Assembly (NCBI GenBank): GCA_037102815.1
Contig: BTPP01000004.1
Coordinates: forward strand, 2,666,001 to 2,730,000
Direction: 5' to 3'
Length of the DNA stretch: 64,000 bases
From: Neurospora intermedia
Lineage: Eukaryota; Ascomycota; Sordariomycetes; Sordariales; Sordariaceae
Positions 22,653 to 34,285 of this stretch are shown here, one piece after another. The notes under the pieces are model-generated. The model did not search any database. It was not told the origin of the DNA and worked only from the letters and a program-made list of their open reading frames with translations. Both the position numbers and the translations under genes were made by a program. The stretch's first letter is position 1. Every line of letters starts with the position of its first letter.

Positions 22653-24474
22653 GGTTAAAGTTGTGTGTGATTGGCCGGTGGGTGGTGAACAGAGGTGGGG
22701 TGTGATAAATTGTTACGTCGACAACGCTGGAATGTTCTTCGAGACAATATGTTGGGCGTGTGGTGTAATCTCAGGGCTGGAAGCTAGACAGGCAGAACGA
22801 CTGAAGATGATGGGTATGATATCAGGTACCGTGAACTCCACAAAAACGAAACTAAACTGGACGGTTGAAGAAAGCAAGCGGCTCTTCAACACACTAAGAG
22901 CCAAAGCTGGTGCTGAATTCAATCGGGGAGGACGGGAGTGATGGAAGTTGAAAAGACAGACAGAGAGGAAAAACAACAACGAATCAGGAGGTGTCGATAT
23001 GTATAGACACACAAAGGACCAAGACAGATTTATAGTTTGCAAGGATCACAAGGCAGAGCCTCCTCACATTTAGAGAATGACGAGCAGGGGAATTCGGCAT
23101 ACGGGGATAACGGTGTTGGGCCTTTCTGGATCTGGGCATTTCCAGCTGTCCGAACTCCATCGTATCCAAGATCCTCGGGCCAAGCCAGCCAATCCACGGG
23201 GCGGAGGCTGTGACCACCACCAGAGTGTTGGAGACGCACGCTCTTGATTCAACATCGGCGGGGTTCACATGAGGTTTGTAGTGTACGGGGTCGGCACGGT
23301 CGAGATGGGGTATACTCCGCAATCTGTCCTCGCCGTGGATCATGGAACCGGAGGAGATGGATATGTAAGCACGGTAGTGTCGTGAGCCAGGCAAACCCCC
23401 AACAGCCGCCTGGCCAGGAACACCTGACGATCGACTCAGTGCATCACCGCGCTGAACCGTTTTCGGAAACCAAGAAATCCACCTTTCTGAAGAACCGATG
23501 TCGCACCAGCAGAGGAGCTGGAGCTGACCGAACAAGTGTCGGCGGTGATGTTGTGTGTGTTGGCAGTGCTCTTATCCCGAACTCGTTGTTCTCCTTGTTG
23601 TGAGTTGTCGACGATGACAGTTTCGACATGGCCGCTGCTTGGCTGGAGTCCTTCGGCTTGCCCCGCCGGTGAATAAAAAGGTCAAGGAGAACCCGACCTG
23701 TCAACCCCAGATTCGGCCAAACTGCCAAGAGCAACGCATTCTGGGGTTGGCGTGTCTCAGGTGACCGTGTGGCTCGTGCGCTCTCTGCTCCATCCAGTTC
23801 TAACCACTCAGCAGCGCCCCCAATTGACCTCGAATTGAAGTGAGGAGAAAGGAGGGGTCCCGCGCCAAGTTGCCGAAGCCGGTTAGAAAATGTCGGATCC
23901 CGTGTCCCGCGGGACATACCCCACACTCAGCTTCCCCAACTTTCTTGAACTCCAATTCGTCCCCCCTTGTCTCATACAAGATCCCGCCGACTTCTTCAAC
24001 TCACCTTTGTTAACCCGAAACCATCTTCTCGACCGGACCTTCCGATTCCTCTTGGATGTTGATTATCTACTCTACACAAACCTTGAATCAATGCGCCGGC
24101 ACAATTCGGATGATGCTTTGCGTCATCCCGCTCGGGACGATCCTCATCGGCATCACGGGAAATCCATACGCTCGAGACGCACAATAGATGGAAAATATGA
24201 CAGGGGGTCCCACTAACAGACCAGGCACGCCCACGGACACAATATGTTGAGGTACAACACCAAGCATCACGATTCGACACGCAGCTGCTTGATTACACGG
24301 CTTCTATGTACCAGACAACGCAATACGCAAATGCGTACTCAAGAGGGTGTCGAAAAAACAGAGGACCCCCGAACACTAAACCCTTGCAAATTATTCCCAT
24401 TCCCTTGCTGACGCTTGCCCAATTCATCACACATTTCAAAACAGATAATCCACCCATGTTTTCTTCTTGCCCCG
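22653..24474. other. Intergenic region between two minus-strand genes
   Basis: About 1.8 kb holding the promoter of the acyl-CoA synthetase and the 3' flank of the beta-glucosidase gene. Several short overlapping ORFs on both strands have no family features. No gene called. Confidence 0.5.
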
Positions 24475-25998
24475 TTAGTCCTTCTTGATCAAAGAGTCAA
24501 AGAGCGGCTTCAAGCTCTTGGCGCTCTTCTTGGGGTACCTCTTCTGGTCGTTCTCATAGTCGACATAGGTAACGCCGAACCGCGTCTCATAGCCCTCGGC
24601 CCACTCAAAGTTGTCCATCAAGCTCCAGGCAAGATATCCCTTGACGTTGACGCCGTCCTCGCTATGCGCCTTGGCCATGGCGTTGACGTAGTCGTTGAAG
24701 TACTTGACGCGGAAGTCGTCCTCGACAATCTGCTTGAGCGGCATGGCGTTCTCGCCCTTGAGACTGGTTCCGTTCTCGGTCACGTAGATCTTGGGGTATC
24801 CGTAGCGCTTGCTGAGCCAGTTGAGCAGGTCGCGGAAGCCCTGGGCGTGCGGCCGGAGCCAGAACGACTGGGTCTCGGGCCCGATGCAGTTACCCTTCTT
24901 GTCGTAGAAGAGCGTCTCGAGGTTGCCGAGGAAGTCGTCCTCGGGAGGAACACCCTTCTTGTGCTTGATGTAGTTGGCTGTGTAGTGGTTCATACCGTAA
25001 AAGTCGTTGGAACCCTTGACGAGCGCCACCTCCTCGGGCGTGAACTCGGGCAGCCGGTCACCGAGCTGTTTGCGCATCGAGTCGGGGTACTTTCCAAAGT
25101 AGATGGGGTCCGCGAACCAGCTGATGGCGAACTCAATCTTGCGGTCGCAGGCCTCGACGTCCAAGGGGTCCTCTGGATCCCAGGGAAGAGTGGCGTCGCC
25201 GTTCAAGGTGATACCGATCTCGCCGCCCTGCGTGGGCTTGAAGTCCTCTCGGTACGCCTTGACGGCACGGCCGTGAGCGATGAGCAGGTTATGGCCAACG
25301 ATCCAAGGCTCGCGAGCGCTGTCACCAACGGGTGACTTGGTCCGGTCGGAGGTGTGGCCAGGGGCAAAGTAGCCCGAGTTGTAGCCGAGGATGGAGCTGC
25401 ACCAGGGCTCGTTGAAGGTGATCCAGTGCTTGCACTTGGAAATGGCCTTGAACATGGTGCGGGCATAGTGCTCAAAGTCGAGGGGGAACTCTTCACGGTT
25501 CAGAAGACCGCCGTAGCGCTTGTCGAGACCATCGGGAAGATCCCAGTGGAAGAGGGTGATAAAGGGGGTAATACCAGCCTCGAGCAGGTCATCGACAAAC
25601 TTGACATAATGGTCGATGCCCTTTTGGTTGATGGGGTCGTTGCGACCACCAACGGGGATGATGCGAGACCAGGAGATGGAGAAGCGGTAGGCGGTGGCGC
25701 CGAGAGACTTGAGGAGGTCAATGTCCTCCTTGGTGCGGTTGTAAGAGTCGCAGGCGACGGCACCAGAGCTGCCATCGGCGATCTTACCGGGGATGTTGCA
25801 GAAAGTATCCCAGATAGAGGGGCCACGGCCGTCGGCGTGGATAGCACCCTCAATCTGATAGCTAATGCAGAAATATCGGTATCAGTTGTTGAGCTCTGAA
25901 CATAAGGTGTTGCTGATAATAAGTCCGGAATCTCAGCGGAGAATTTGTACTTACGCCGCAGTAGCGAAGCCCCAGAGGAAATCTTTAGGAAGAGACAT
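24475..25998 (-). CDS. gh1-1: Intracellular GH1 beta-glucosidase
   Basis: Exon 1 is 25998-25955 (44 nt) and exon 2 is 25861-24475, separated by a 93-nt intron (donor GTAAGT, acceptor ATTAG), giving 476 residues, the normal GH1 size. It hydrolyses beta-glucosides such as cellobiose with retention. The N-terminal GH1 signature FLWGFATAAYQIEGA spans the exon junction. The acid/base Glu166 lies in TFNEPW and the nucleophile Glu377 in YVTENG. The glucose-subsite run TLFHWDLPDGL and the C-terminal YLAWSLMDNFEWAEGYETRF are intact. There is no signal peptide, so it is cytosolic and would act on imported cellodextrins. Codon third positions are strongly C/G-biased, suggesting high expression. The symbol follows the N. 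crassa gene I believe this to be. Confidence 0.95.
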
Positions 25999-28757
25999 GA
26001 TGAATGCTTATCTGGTTGGACAATATGAGTTTTTCCAGAGATGGGTCAGGGGAGATATATGAGAATGACTCCGCCAAACTGACTGTAAGCTACTCAACCC
26101 TAGCCGCTATGCAACCGGCTAAGTGTCAGACTAGGGATAGACGAGGAAAGGGAATCAAGAAGAACTGGGAAAGAAAGGGAGCACACGAAAGAAGAACGAA
26201 GCTTCAAGTGAGGGCGCGATGATTATCTTATAGCCATGGCCTGTGAAAACGACCTAGCCTAGCCACAGAGAGGTACCTCCCAAAGGGGATACTTGATGAC
26301 CCCCATTTCTCCCGTGTTTCGGACCGTCGACACCGAGAGAAAAGCTAGGCATAGCCTGAGAGGAGATCAATGGTACCCCGAAGAGATCAGGCAAGGTCAG
26401 TACAACATCGTTAGTAAGTGTAATTTGTACCTACACCATGATCCATACAGTATGTAGTTCTACCTGTTCGTTTGTGCTTGGGTGTGTGTGTGGTTCCCAA
26501 CGCTTCTTTGTGTGCTTCCATCCCCACGCTTTTCGGATCTCGCCCGCACACATAGGAACACAGCACACAGCAGCCCATGTCATGGTAATCAGCAGAGAAC
26601 CAAACCCGAAGCTTGTCTTGGGTTGGTTTGGTGCTCATGGGGAAAAGAAGGTGTCACCATTGCACACCCGTTGTCAATTTTCCCACAATGCATACGGTAG
26701 GATGCTTCAACCGCAAGGGTACCGGAACAAGGACCCTTGCGTTACGTCCTCCCCACCGCGGGGCACTTTAGGACCACGGAGGATGACGGACGGCTGGGAA
26801 ATGTGGAAGGTGAAGAAGCCATGCGCCAGAAGAACCGCAAACTTGTGATGCATGCACAGTACGTATGTAGGTACCAGTACTTGCTACCAGCTACCAGCTG
26901 GGAGGTATGAAAAAACAAGCACTTGCGATGCGTCGGTCGTTGCAATGCCGGCTGGGTTCCCTATAAGGTAAATCAAGATCCAGGCAGCAAGCAGCTGTCA
27001 TTGACAAACTATTCGACCTACGAGAAGTTCTTTTTGAGATGATAATGTGATACACTTGAATCTCAGTTATTCGACATCTTTGTCAGGAATCGAAAAATTT
27101 GAATACTAGCCATGATTGTGCCGGTCTAGAAGCGACGACGCTATTCGCAGATTTAAGTGAAGTGATGCAAAAGGGAACACTTACACACTGCCATCCTCCA
27201 CCCCAAGAATACTTGACCAGGGTCCATCTGTGTTCTGAGGAAACAACATCAACAATGTGCTGTTTTTCTCTCGTTTCCGCCCCAATCTCGATATCAATGT
27301 CTCCAATGCCACTCTCTAATAAACTGTCCTTCCTCTCCATCCTGCCCTCTCTTGCTTTTACCCTTTTGTCGTTTGCCGGATGGTCGGGCCGCATACCAGC
27401 ATCCAGGGCAAAACCTCGGCAAAACTATTTCGGAAGCCTAGGCTAGAAGTTGGCCGCAGCGCCGGTCGTTGTTACTGAGGGGGGAGAAAAAGAAAGAGCG
27501 CAGCAGGAATGAAATTCAATCCATTCAGCCGCCACGGGTTTTCAGCTCACTTCCAGCTGTGAATACAATTTTACCCTGGCTGGCTGCAGGGCGGGCAAAC
27601 GGCGCAAGGCAAGCCAAGGACAAGGCAGGGCAGGGCAGGGCAGGGCAGGGCAGAACAGAGCCGCTTTAGACTAGTTGCTTCGACGGTCAAGTTATTACTT
27701 CGACTTCATGTTTTGTTTATTCGTGATGCTAGTTGCATCAGTACCTCCAACATTGGGATAGCGAAGAAATAACGGTCAATTTGCCAGTCCAAAGCAGCCC
27801 GAGCACTTTTTGGGGACCTTAGATGCATCCTCAGCTTTGGCACAAAGTTTCAAGATTGGCCAAGCCACCTGGTATTACGGATCATAGAACCGAGTCGGGT
27901 AATTCTCGGCCTTGCCAGCGACTGAAAACACAACATCGCCGCGCGGGGCCTGGTAAACTGGGCTCGGCTGGTAGACTTAAGGCCCGCCTTTCCATTGCGC
28001 TGCCACACCTTTGCTTGCTCATGAGTTCACGACAATTCGCTCAACTCAGATATGTGGATGTGCATGTTCTGCTGATTGCCGCCGTTGTTGATGAAGCTAG
28101 GCGAGACATCCGGTCGATGTCCACCTGAGCCGCTTGCGTACTTCTCGCTTCGACTAGTATGTAGGTAAGGAAACCCTCTTCCAAATGTACTACTTTCACC
28201 CCAAAGCTTGACGTTTTGTCTTCGTTGGTTTCCATCTCTTGGCTGCCCCTTAGGATTCCAATCGCATGTCTCGCTTCGCCTCAGCAGCGTATCTTGACGA
28301 GTATATTGCGAGCACATTCGTCGTGTGTTCCGTCGGTTGTGGGTATTTCACGACCTTACACTTCGTTGCTGGGTGTAGACACGTCCCGGAGTCATTTGAA
28401 AACGATTGCGATAAGCTATCCTCTAGGGTTGAACTATCGTACTGCTACACTTGGTCGTTGTATAGATGCTGAAAATTAGAAGTATGTCCGAGGTCCAAGG
28501 GTTTGGTGCATCGCCGAGTAGGGAACATGCGACCCAATAACACGAATCCAAGCCACTGTTGCCAATCTTTCCAATCCTGCCGAACGCCTTCACGATGCCT
28601 GTCCCTCAACGACCCTCTTATGATTCTGAAACGCCGGAAAGAATTGCCGCCAACCAAGCGTTCTAATGCCCTTCTACAGTCCGAGGAGGTGCTTGGGCGT
28701 CTAGATGAACCATGGCAGGAAACGGAATCCCACTGCAGGCTCGTTGCCTAATGTCCT
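25999..28757. other. Intergenic region between beta-glucosidase and GFA gene
   Basis: About 2.8 kb. The left part is the promoter of the beta-glucosidase; a TATA-like ATATAT lies near 26055-26060. A pentanucleotide GGCAG repeat lies at about 27625-27653, and TATGTAGGTA occurs at 26864 and 28158. The ORFs on both strands do not resemble known proteins. No gene called. Confidence 0.5.
27625..27653. repeat. (GGCAG)n pentanucleotide repeat
   Basis: Five to six tandem GGCAG units in non-coding sequence. Confidence 0.85.
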
Positions 28758-29558
28758 TCATGATAACGCCCGGGTTACGTCGTCTCGGTCACCAAGCTTC
28801 CGCTTGCTGTTTCTCGGGGAGCCGCCCGGGGAGCCGCTTTCACCCTCGGTCCATTCCATAACTTCCCATTCGACTTGAACTGTACCACTCGTATTTTGGC
28901 TGCGACCTTTGGCCGCGCGAAGAGTACCGAGTCGGCTGCCCTCAAGCAAGCTGTCCAGCCAGGGTAGGCCTCCCACAGTCTCTCGGCCGATATACGTTAC
29001 TTCTCCCTTTCCCTCTTGCTTCTTCGGCTCAGGTTCATTCTCGCTTTCGGAATCCGGCAACATACCCAAGTCTTCCAGGTCCGCTAGATCTTCTGGATGC
29101 AGGCTGCTCAACGATAGCTGGATAAAATCAGCTTCGCTACGAGGTTCCTCGGACCAGTAAGACAAGGGGGTGCCGCAAAAACCGCAAAAGTGGCGCATAG
29201 AATGCTGTTCAAAGGGTGAAGTGTAGGCGCGATGGATCATCGACGTCTTTTCGTTGGGAGCAAACGAGAGCGTCGTGCTATGGTACCATGGCAAAGGTAC
29301 CCGCAGGAAAGCAGCCAATGGTGAGGCATGGGAGATATCTGCATTGGCAACATTTGGTCAGATGATCTATACTCCTAGCAAAATGGAGATAGTGATCGGA
29401 ATTTCCTGAGAGTCAGCATCGCTGGACAGGTTCCTACATTGAGAGGGCGGTGAGTTGAAGATGACTTGCGCCGCCTGTGTAGTGGTTTGCGGAAACTGGA
29501 TGATGTAACGATTGCGGCCGCATTGGCAGCCACCACGGAGGGGACGCTCGAAGCTCAT
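28758..29558 (-). CDS. GFA/CENP-V-fold zinc protein (glutathione-dependent formaldehyde-activating-like)
   Basis: Exons 29558-29438 and 29338-28758, joined in phase 1 over a 99-nt intron (donor GTAGGA, acceptor TGCAG); 233 residues. The start MSFERPLRGGCQCGRNRY is the usual beginning of this family and carries the first zinc ligands as C-x-C. After the junction come SHASPLAAFLRVPLPWYHST and then FCGFCGTPLSYW, with the second C-x2-C pair. The GFA fold covers about residues 1-120; the rest is an acidic, Glu-rich extension ending in a basic, disordered tail. Family members include S-hydroxymethylglutathione synthase and CENP-V, but most fungal copies have no proven substrate. The frame also extends upstream of the chosen ATG, but the homology begins at MSFERP. 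Confidence 0.85.
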
Positions 29559-31063
29559 CTTTGAAAAGGTGTAGAAACCACAAGGCAACAAGAGTGATTG
29601 ATGGTGGAAAGATTGATTCAAGCTTCGTTGAGATCCTTGGAGGGTCAAGTAAGTGTGCAAGTCGGAAGTTATGCTCGGTATACTAATAGCTCCAGCTAAG
29701 GTTCAATTGAGGCAGGCAAACAAACGGCAAGGCAACAAAGGAGAGCTTCGTTCTGTTTGAATAACGAAACCGAGCGAAATATGACGATCAGGGCAGACGA
29801 GTGACGGAAGGAAGTCGAGGCGGGGCAGCTTGAGCGGGAGCGCGGGACACCACCAGAGTGCAAGCATGTAATACGTCAATCGTGGGGTGGCGTATAAGTG
29901 CCCCTCGTGGTCTCCAGGTCAAGGCCGCAGGCAGGAACGTCTACGACGGGATTGTCACACTCGGCGAGCGAGTCTTCCGCCCTTGTGAAACAGCCAATGA
30001 GCACAACAAGAACGAAACCGAGAGTGATGTTTGTGTTCAAGGGTAGAAATAGAAAAAAAAAAAGGAGATCAGAAGTAGTACAAGGCAGAGAACATTACCA
30101 CCTAATGTAACTTGTACAATCCCATGTCATGAAACAGGCGCGGAAGATATCATATGCAACCACTTAAAGCTCCACGCGCTAGCCCCACATGCTTTCTTGG
30201 GGGGGGGGGGGGGACGATATTGGAAATCGCGCCCATATCCATGAACCGAAGCTATGTTGAGTTCAGTTTGTTAAGTGGGTGGAAGAGTGGCAACCCAAGT
30301 GGCATATTTCAAGCCAGTTGAAAGCTTCAAAATGCCCTGACCAAACTATGAACGCTTGTCGCGAGGGGATACTTTTCCCACGTAACGAAGCGACTCGCTT
30401 GGAACGTCCTCTTTCCCTCTCTCATGTTCAACGGGCCGAGCACTAGCGGAACGGATACACAAGCAAGAAGGAGCGAGATACAAAGAATTTAAATGTGAAC
30501 ATAACCACCTAATATTATTGTTGATCCGTAATTACGAGAGAATGGAAGGTGTTGTGTTACTATAGATCGTGACAGATTGGAGGACAAGAGGACGCAGTTT
30601 TATTTGAACATACAATATGATACAAACAGTGAATGATTCTCAGAGCGACAAGAAGGCCTGTGTGTCGTTGGCAAAGCTTCCTTCCTTAGAAGGTGACAAC
30701 TGAATAAAGTGGTGGTGTTCTTGCAGGCTTGGGAGTGAAATCAGAAGCTCACAGTTGCCACGCGCTACAACCAAGCTGTTGGCCGCTGCGTAGACCCTAC
30801 AACTTGCCACCTGCCATCAGCATGGGTCGTCGCCTAGCCCAGCGGAATGCCACCTGCCAGCCGAATTAACCTTCAATTAACGAACTGGCCTAGTCCCGTC
30901 GCGACACGGTCAACTTTCTCCGAGGCACGCGAACCTTCAGTTGGATTGTCCATCGGCTTTTGCTTGCAACACTTTTGCAATCACTGCCACAACATCAGAC
31001 GCCAATTCCAACTTGTCCATCAACCCCAACTCATCATAAAACCAGTTGGATAGAGGGGGCAAT
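29559..31063. other. Divergent intergenic region between GFA gene and pob3
   Basis: About 1.5 kb shared upstream region of two divergent genes. It contains a run of fifteen G at 30199-30213. No gene seen. Confidence 0.55.
30199..30213. repeat. G15 homopolymer
   Basis: Fifteen consecutive G residues in the divergent promoter region. Confidence 0.9.
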
Positions 31064-33089
31064 ATGGCTGCCATGTAAGTCGCATACCTTTCTGGATTTC
31101 ATGCTTTCGCGTGCTCTTGCTCGTCTAACCCTGCGACGACGGATGTGCCCCGCTCCATCTGACGCCGTAAGGCACGGCTTTCACCGGCGGAGATCATACC
31201 TCAGTGCCATTTCTAATACCTTCTTTCACAGCGAGAGTTTTGACAATATCTACTTGGATCTGTCCAAGGAGAGCGGAAAGTCGAGATTCGCGGAAAATGG
31301 CTTGGGATGGAAACCTGCGGGTGGCGGCGAAGCGTTCACTCTCGACTCGAGCAACATCGGCGGTGCTCAATGGAGCAGGGCGGCGAGGGGCTATGAGGTC
31401 AAAATCCTGTTGCGAAGCTCTGGCGTAGTTCAGCTCGACGGTTTCCACCAAGAAGTACGAAATCTATCCACGCGCCATCGAAGCGAAGGAACGCTGACGT
31501 GTTGCCACAGGATTACGAGCGCCTTAGCAAGATCTTCAAGAACTGGTACAGCGTGAACCTTGAGAACAAGGAACACTCTCTGAGAGGATGGAACTGGGGC
31601 AAGGCTGAGTTTAGCAAAGCCGAGCTTACTTTCAACGTCCAAAACCGACCGGCCTTTGAGATTCCTTACTCCGAGATTTCCAATACAAACCTTGCCGGAA
31701 GGAACGAAATCGCGGTCGAGTTCGCCGGCAACGATGGCGGCAAGTCGAACGGTCACAGCGGAACAGGCGGAAAGGGCAAGAAGGCGTCGGCCGGCAGGGA
31801 TCAGCTGGTTGAGGTGCGCTTCTACATCCCTGGAACAACAACACGAAAGGAAGCCGAGGGTGGTGAGGCTGGTAGCGACGCCGATGAAGAAGAGAAGAAC
31901 GCCGTGACTCTGTTCTACGACACCCTTATTGAGAAGGCCGAGATTGGTGAGACGGCGGGTGATACTATCGCTACATTCCTCGATGTGCTACATCTCACGC
32001 CCAGGTACGTGGAAACTGCACGTTGGTTGTTGATCCTATTCCGGTGCTAACTCTCCCGATAGAGGACGTTTCGACATCGACATGTACGATGCTTCCTTCC
32101 GTCTCCGTGGCAAAACATACGACTACAAGATCCAGTACGATGCTATCAAGAAATTCATGGTGCTCCCCAAGCCGGACGATCTCCATTTCTTGCTTTGCAT
32201 TGGTCTCGACCCGCCCCTTCGTCAAGGTCAAACACGTTATCCATTTGTGGTGATGCAGTTCAAGGCGGACGAAGAGGTGACTCTTGACCTGAACATCACT
32301 GAGGAGGAACTCAACGGAAAATACAAGGACAAGCTTCAGAGCCACTACGAGCAACCACTTCATCAGGTTGTGGCGTACATTTTCAAGGGACTTGCGAACA
32401 AGAAAGTCACTACACCCGCCAAGGACTTTACAACGTGAGTTATATCTGTTCATTTCATGGCCAGCAACGGTACTGACCTAGGAACCCGCAGGCACCGTCA
32501 GCAGTACGGCATCAAGTGCTCTATCAAAGCCAGTGAAGGATTCCTCTACTGCTTGGAGAAGGCGTTTATGTTTGTCCCCAAGCCGGCCACGTACATCTCA
32601 TACGAACAGACACAGTCCATTACGTTTTCACGCGTGGGCGGTGCGGTCTCGGCACTGTCGACGTTCGACATTACAGTCCACATGAAAAACGGCGCGGGCT
32701 CATCCCAATTCAGCAACATTAACCGTGAAGACTTGAAGGCTCTCGAGGAATTTTTCAAGCTCAAAGGACTGCGTGTCAAGAACGAAATTGATGATGACAC
32801 CAACCTTATTGCCGCCGCCTTGGGCGATGACGACATGGCTAGCTCGGACGAAGAGGCTGTCGGCCCCAAGGCTGATCGTGGCTCCGCTGACGAGGATGAG
32901 GAGAGCGTGGATGAGGACTTCCAGGCTGAGTCCGAAAGCGACGTGGCGGAGGAATACGACAGCAACCATGAGAGTGATGGATCGGGCAGCGAGGAGAGCG
33001 ACGTCGACAACCGGGTCGATGATGAGGATGAGGATATGGATGATGATGAGGGAGAGAAGCGCCCTAAGAAGAAGAAGAAGACGGCTTAG
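31064..33089 (+). CDS. pob3: FACT complex subunit Pob3 (SSRP1 family)
   Basis: Five exons: 31064-31074, 31232-31454, 31511-32004, 32063-32434 and 32492-33089, with introns of 157, 56, 58 and 57 nt; 565 residues, close to yeast Pob3. With Spt16 it forms FACT, the histone chaperone that reorganises nucleosomes during transcription and replication. The start MAAIESFDNIYLDLSKESGK is rebuilt from an 11-nt first exon. The N-terminal dimerisation/PH region is followed by the SSRP1 core (LRGWNWGKAEF, RGRFDIDMYDASFRLRGKTY, YDAIKKFMVLPKPDDLHF), the tandem-PH middle domain (EGFLYCLEKAFMFVPKPATY) and an Asp/Glu-rich tail ending in PKKKKKTA, a likely nuclear signal. There is no HMG box, as usual in fungi where Nhp6 supplies it. 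Confidence 0.96.
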
Positions 33090-34285
33090 GTTCCATATCT
33101 TCCATGTTGGCGGGTCGTTACTTGTTTGATTAAAAAGGCAGATCACAGGCTGGAAGGCAGGCAGGCAGCTGGGTATTTGGGGCGTTCCGGTACTTTCGTG
33201 ACACGAATATGTGTTAATTCTGTATTTTCTCTACCGTATATCGATGCCATGCTTGGGCGTCAAAGAAGACATTTCCAACGGCAGTATCAAACCAGTATCT
33301 CGATGTTCCCTCAACTTGGGCGCGCAAAGGAGCTAATGAACACTGAAGAGCAGCAGGCAGATGGGTAGCTACGTAGTTGATCCGTTGTGGTTTTCTTTTT
33401 TGGTTTTTTGCCCTTCGACGACAACGAACACAACACATCGGCACATCCTTTGAGACTTCGCTTCTTGTTCAGGGCCGCAGGATAGAGGCGGTACTCCAAA
33501 AGTACGGCATGGAATGTATCAGCCTGCAGGGCGTGCAAGGCGGTTGAGGTGGGTATCGCTCTAGCGGTCAAAAATCTACCTAGGTAGGTATGCGTTCTGT
33601 CTACACTAGGATGCACGTTCCTTCTAGTGTACATAGTGGTGCCCTGCGTGGCCCGGTGGGCACTTCGGTTGATGCGGAGCGGTTCCTGCTGTGTGCGCTT
33701 CCTTCGGCAGACTTCCATTCAGCTGGGCTTTAATTCGGCTCCAAAGTTGAGCCCCACCAAGGCGGTGGGTATGACCCATTTCCGCGTTCCTCCTCCTCCC
33801 TTTGTTTTCTGTCGACCAGTCCAGAAGCCATTGATTGGTGCCAATCATCAGCTCACGGCCTCTCCTTGGTGCTGTATCGGACAGCCACACCTGCACCGTG
33901 ATAAATTTATTCTCACTCGTCCTGCTGTTTTTTGAGACCTGATACCGCGCCCAAAGGAAGCATCTGCCTGTTTCGATCTTCACGTCCCGGAGCAGGGAAA
34001 AACAAAAGTACCCGATTAGCACCGCGAAGGAGATTTACAGTAATGAAAGCCAACTAAAAAGGTTCCCGCCTTTGGAAACCATGTCTTTTTGGCGCTCCGC
34101 CTGCTATCTTTGAGAATGCCGACTCTCTCTTGACCATCGCTGCCCCAGGTTATTACAGCACTTTGACCAACAACTAAACCAGCAAACAGCAGCCAGACAC
34201 AACCACCGCCGACGTACAAAACATACCACGAATCCTTTCAACCCATTTTTCTTCCCCTCGAACTCTTCCTCCAAACAGCCATACC
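33090..34285. other. Intergenic region between pob3 and los1
   Basis: About 1.2 kb. A palindromic CTACCTAGGTAGGT lies near 33577. The right end is CT/CA-rich leader sequence before the los1 start. No gene seen. Confidence 0.55.

Noticed and set aside
24415-25899. Long plus-strand ORFs (306 and 181 codons) opposite the beta-glucosidase gene
   Set aside because: They are mirror frames produced by the strong C/G third-position bias of the GH1 gene. The translated peptides are Val/Leu/Gly/Asp-rich without any domain.
32546-33146. Minus-strand ORFs opposite the acidic tail of Pob3
   Set aside because: Ser/Leu/Ile-rich mirror of the Asp/Glu-rich repeat; a compositional artefact.
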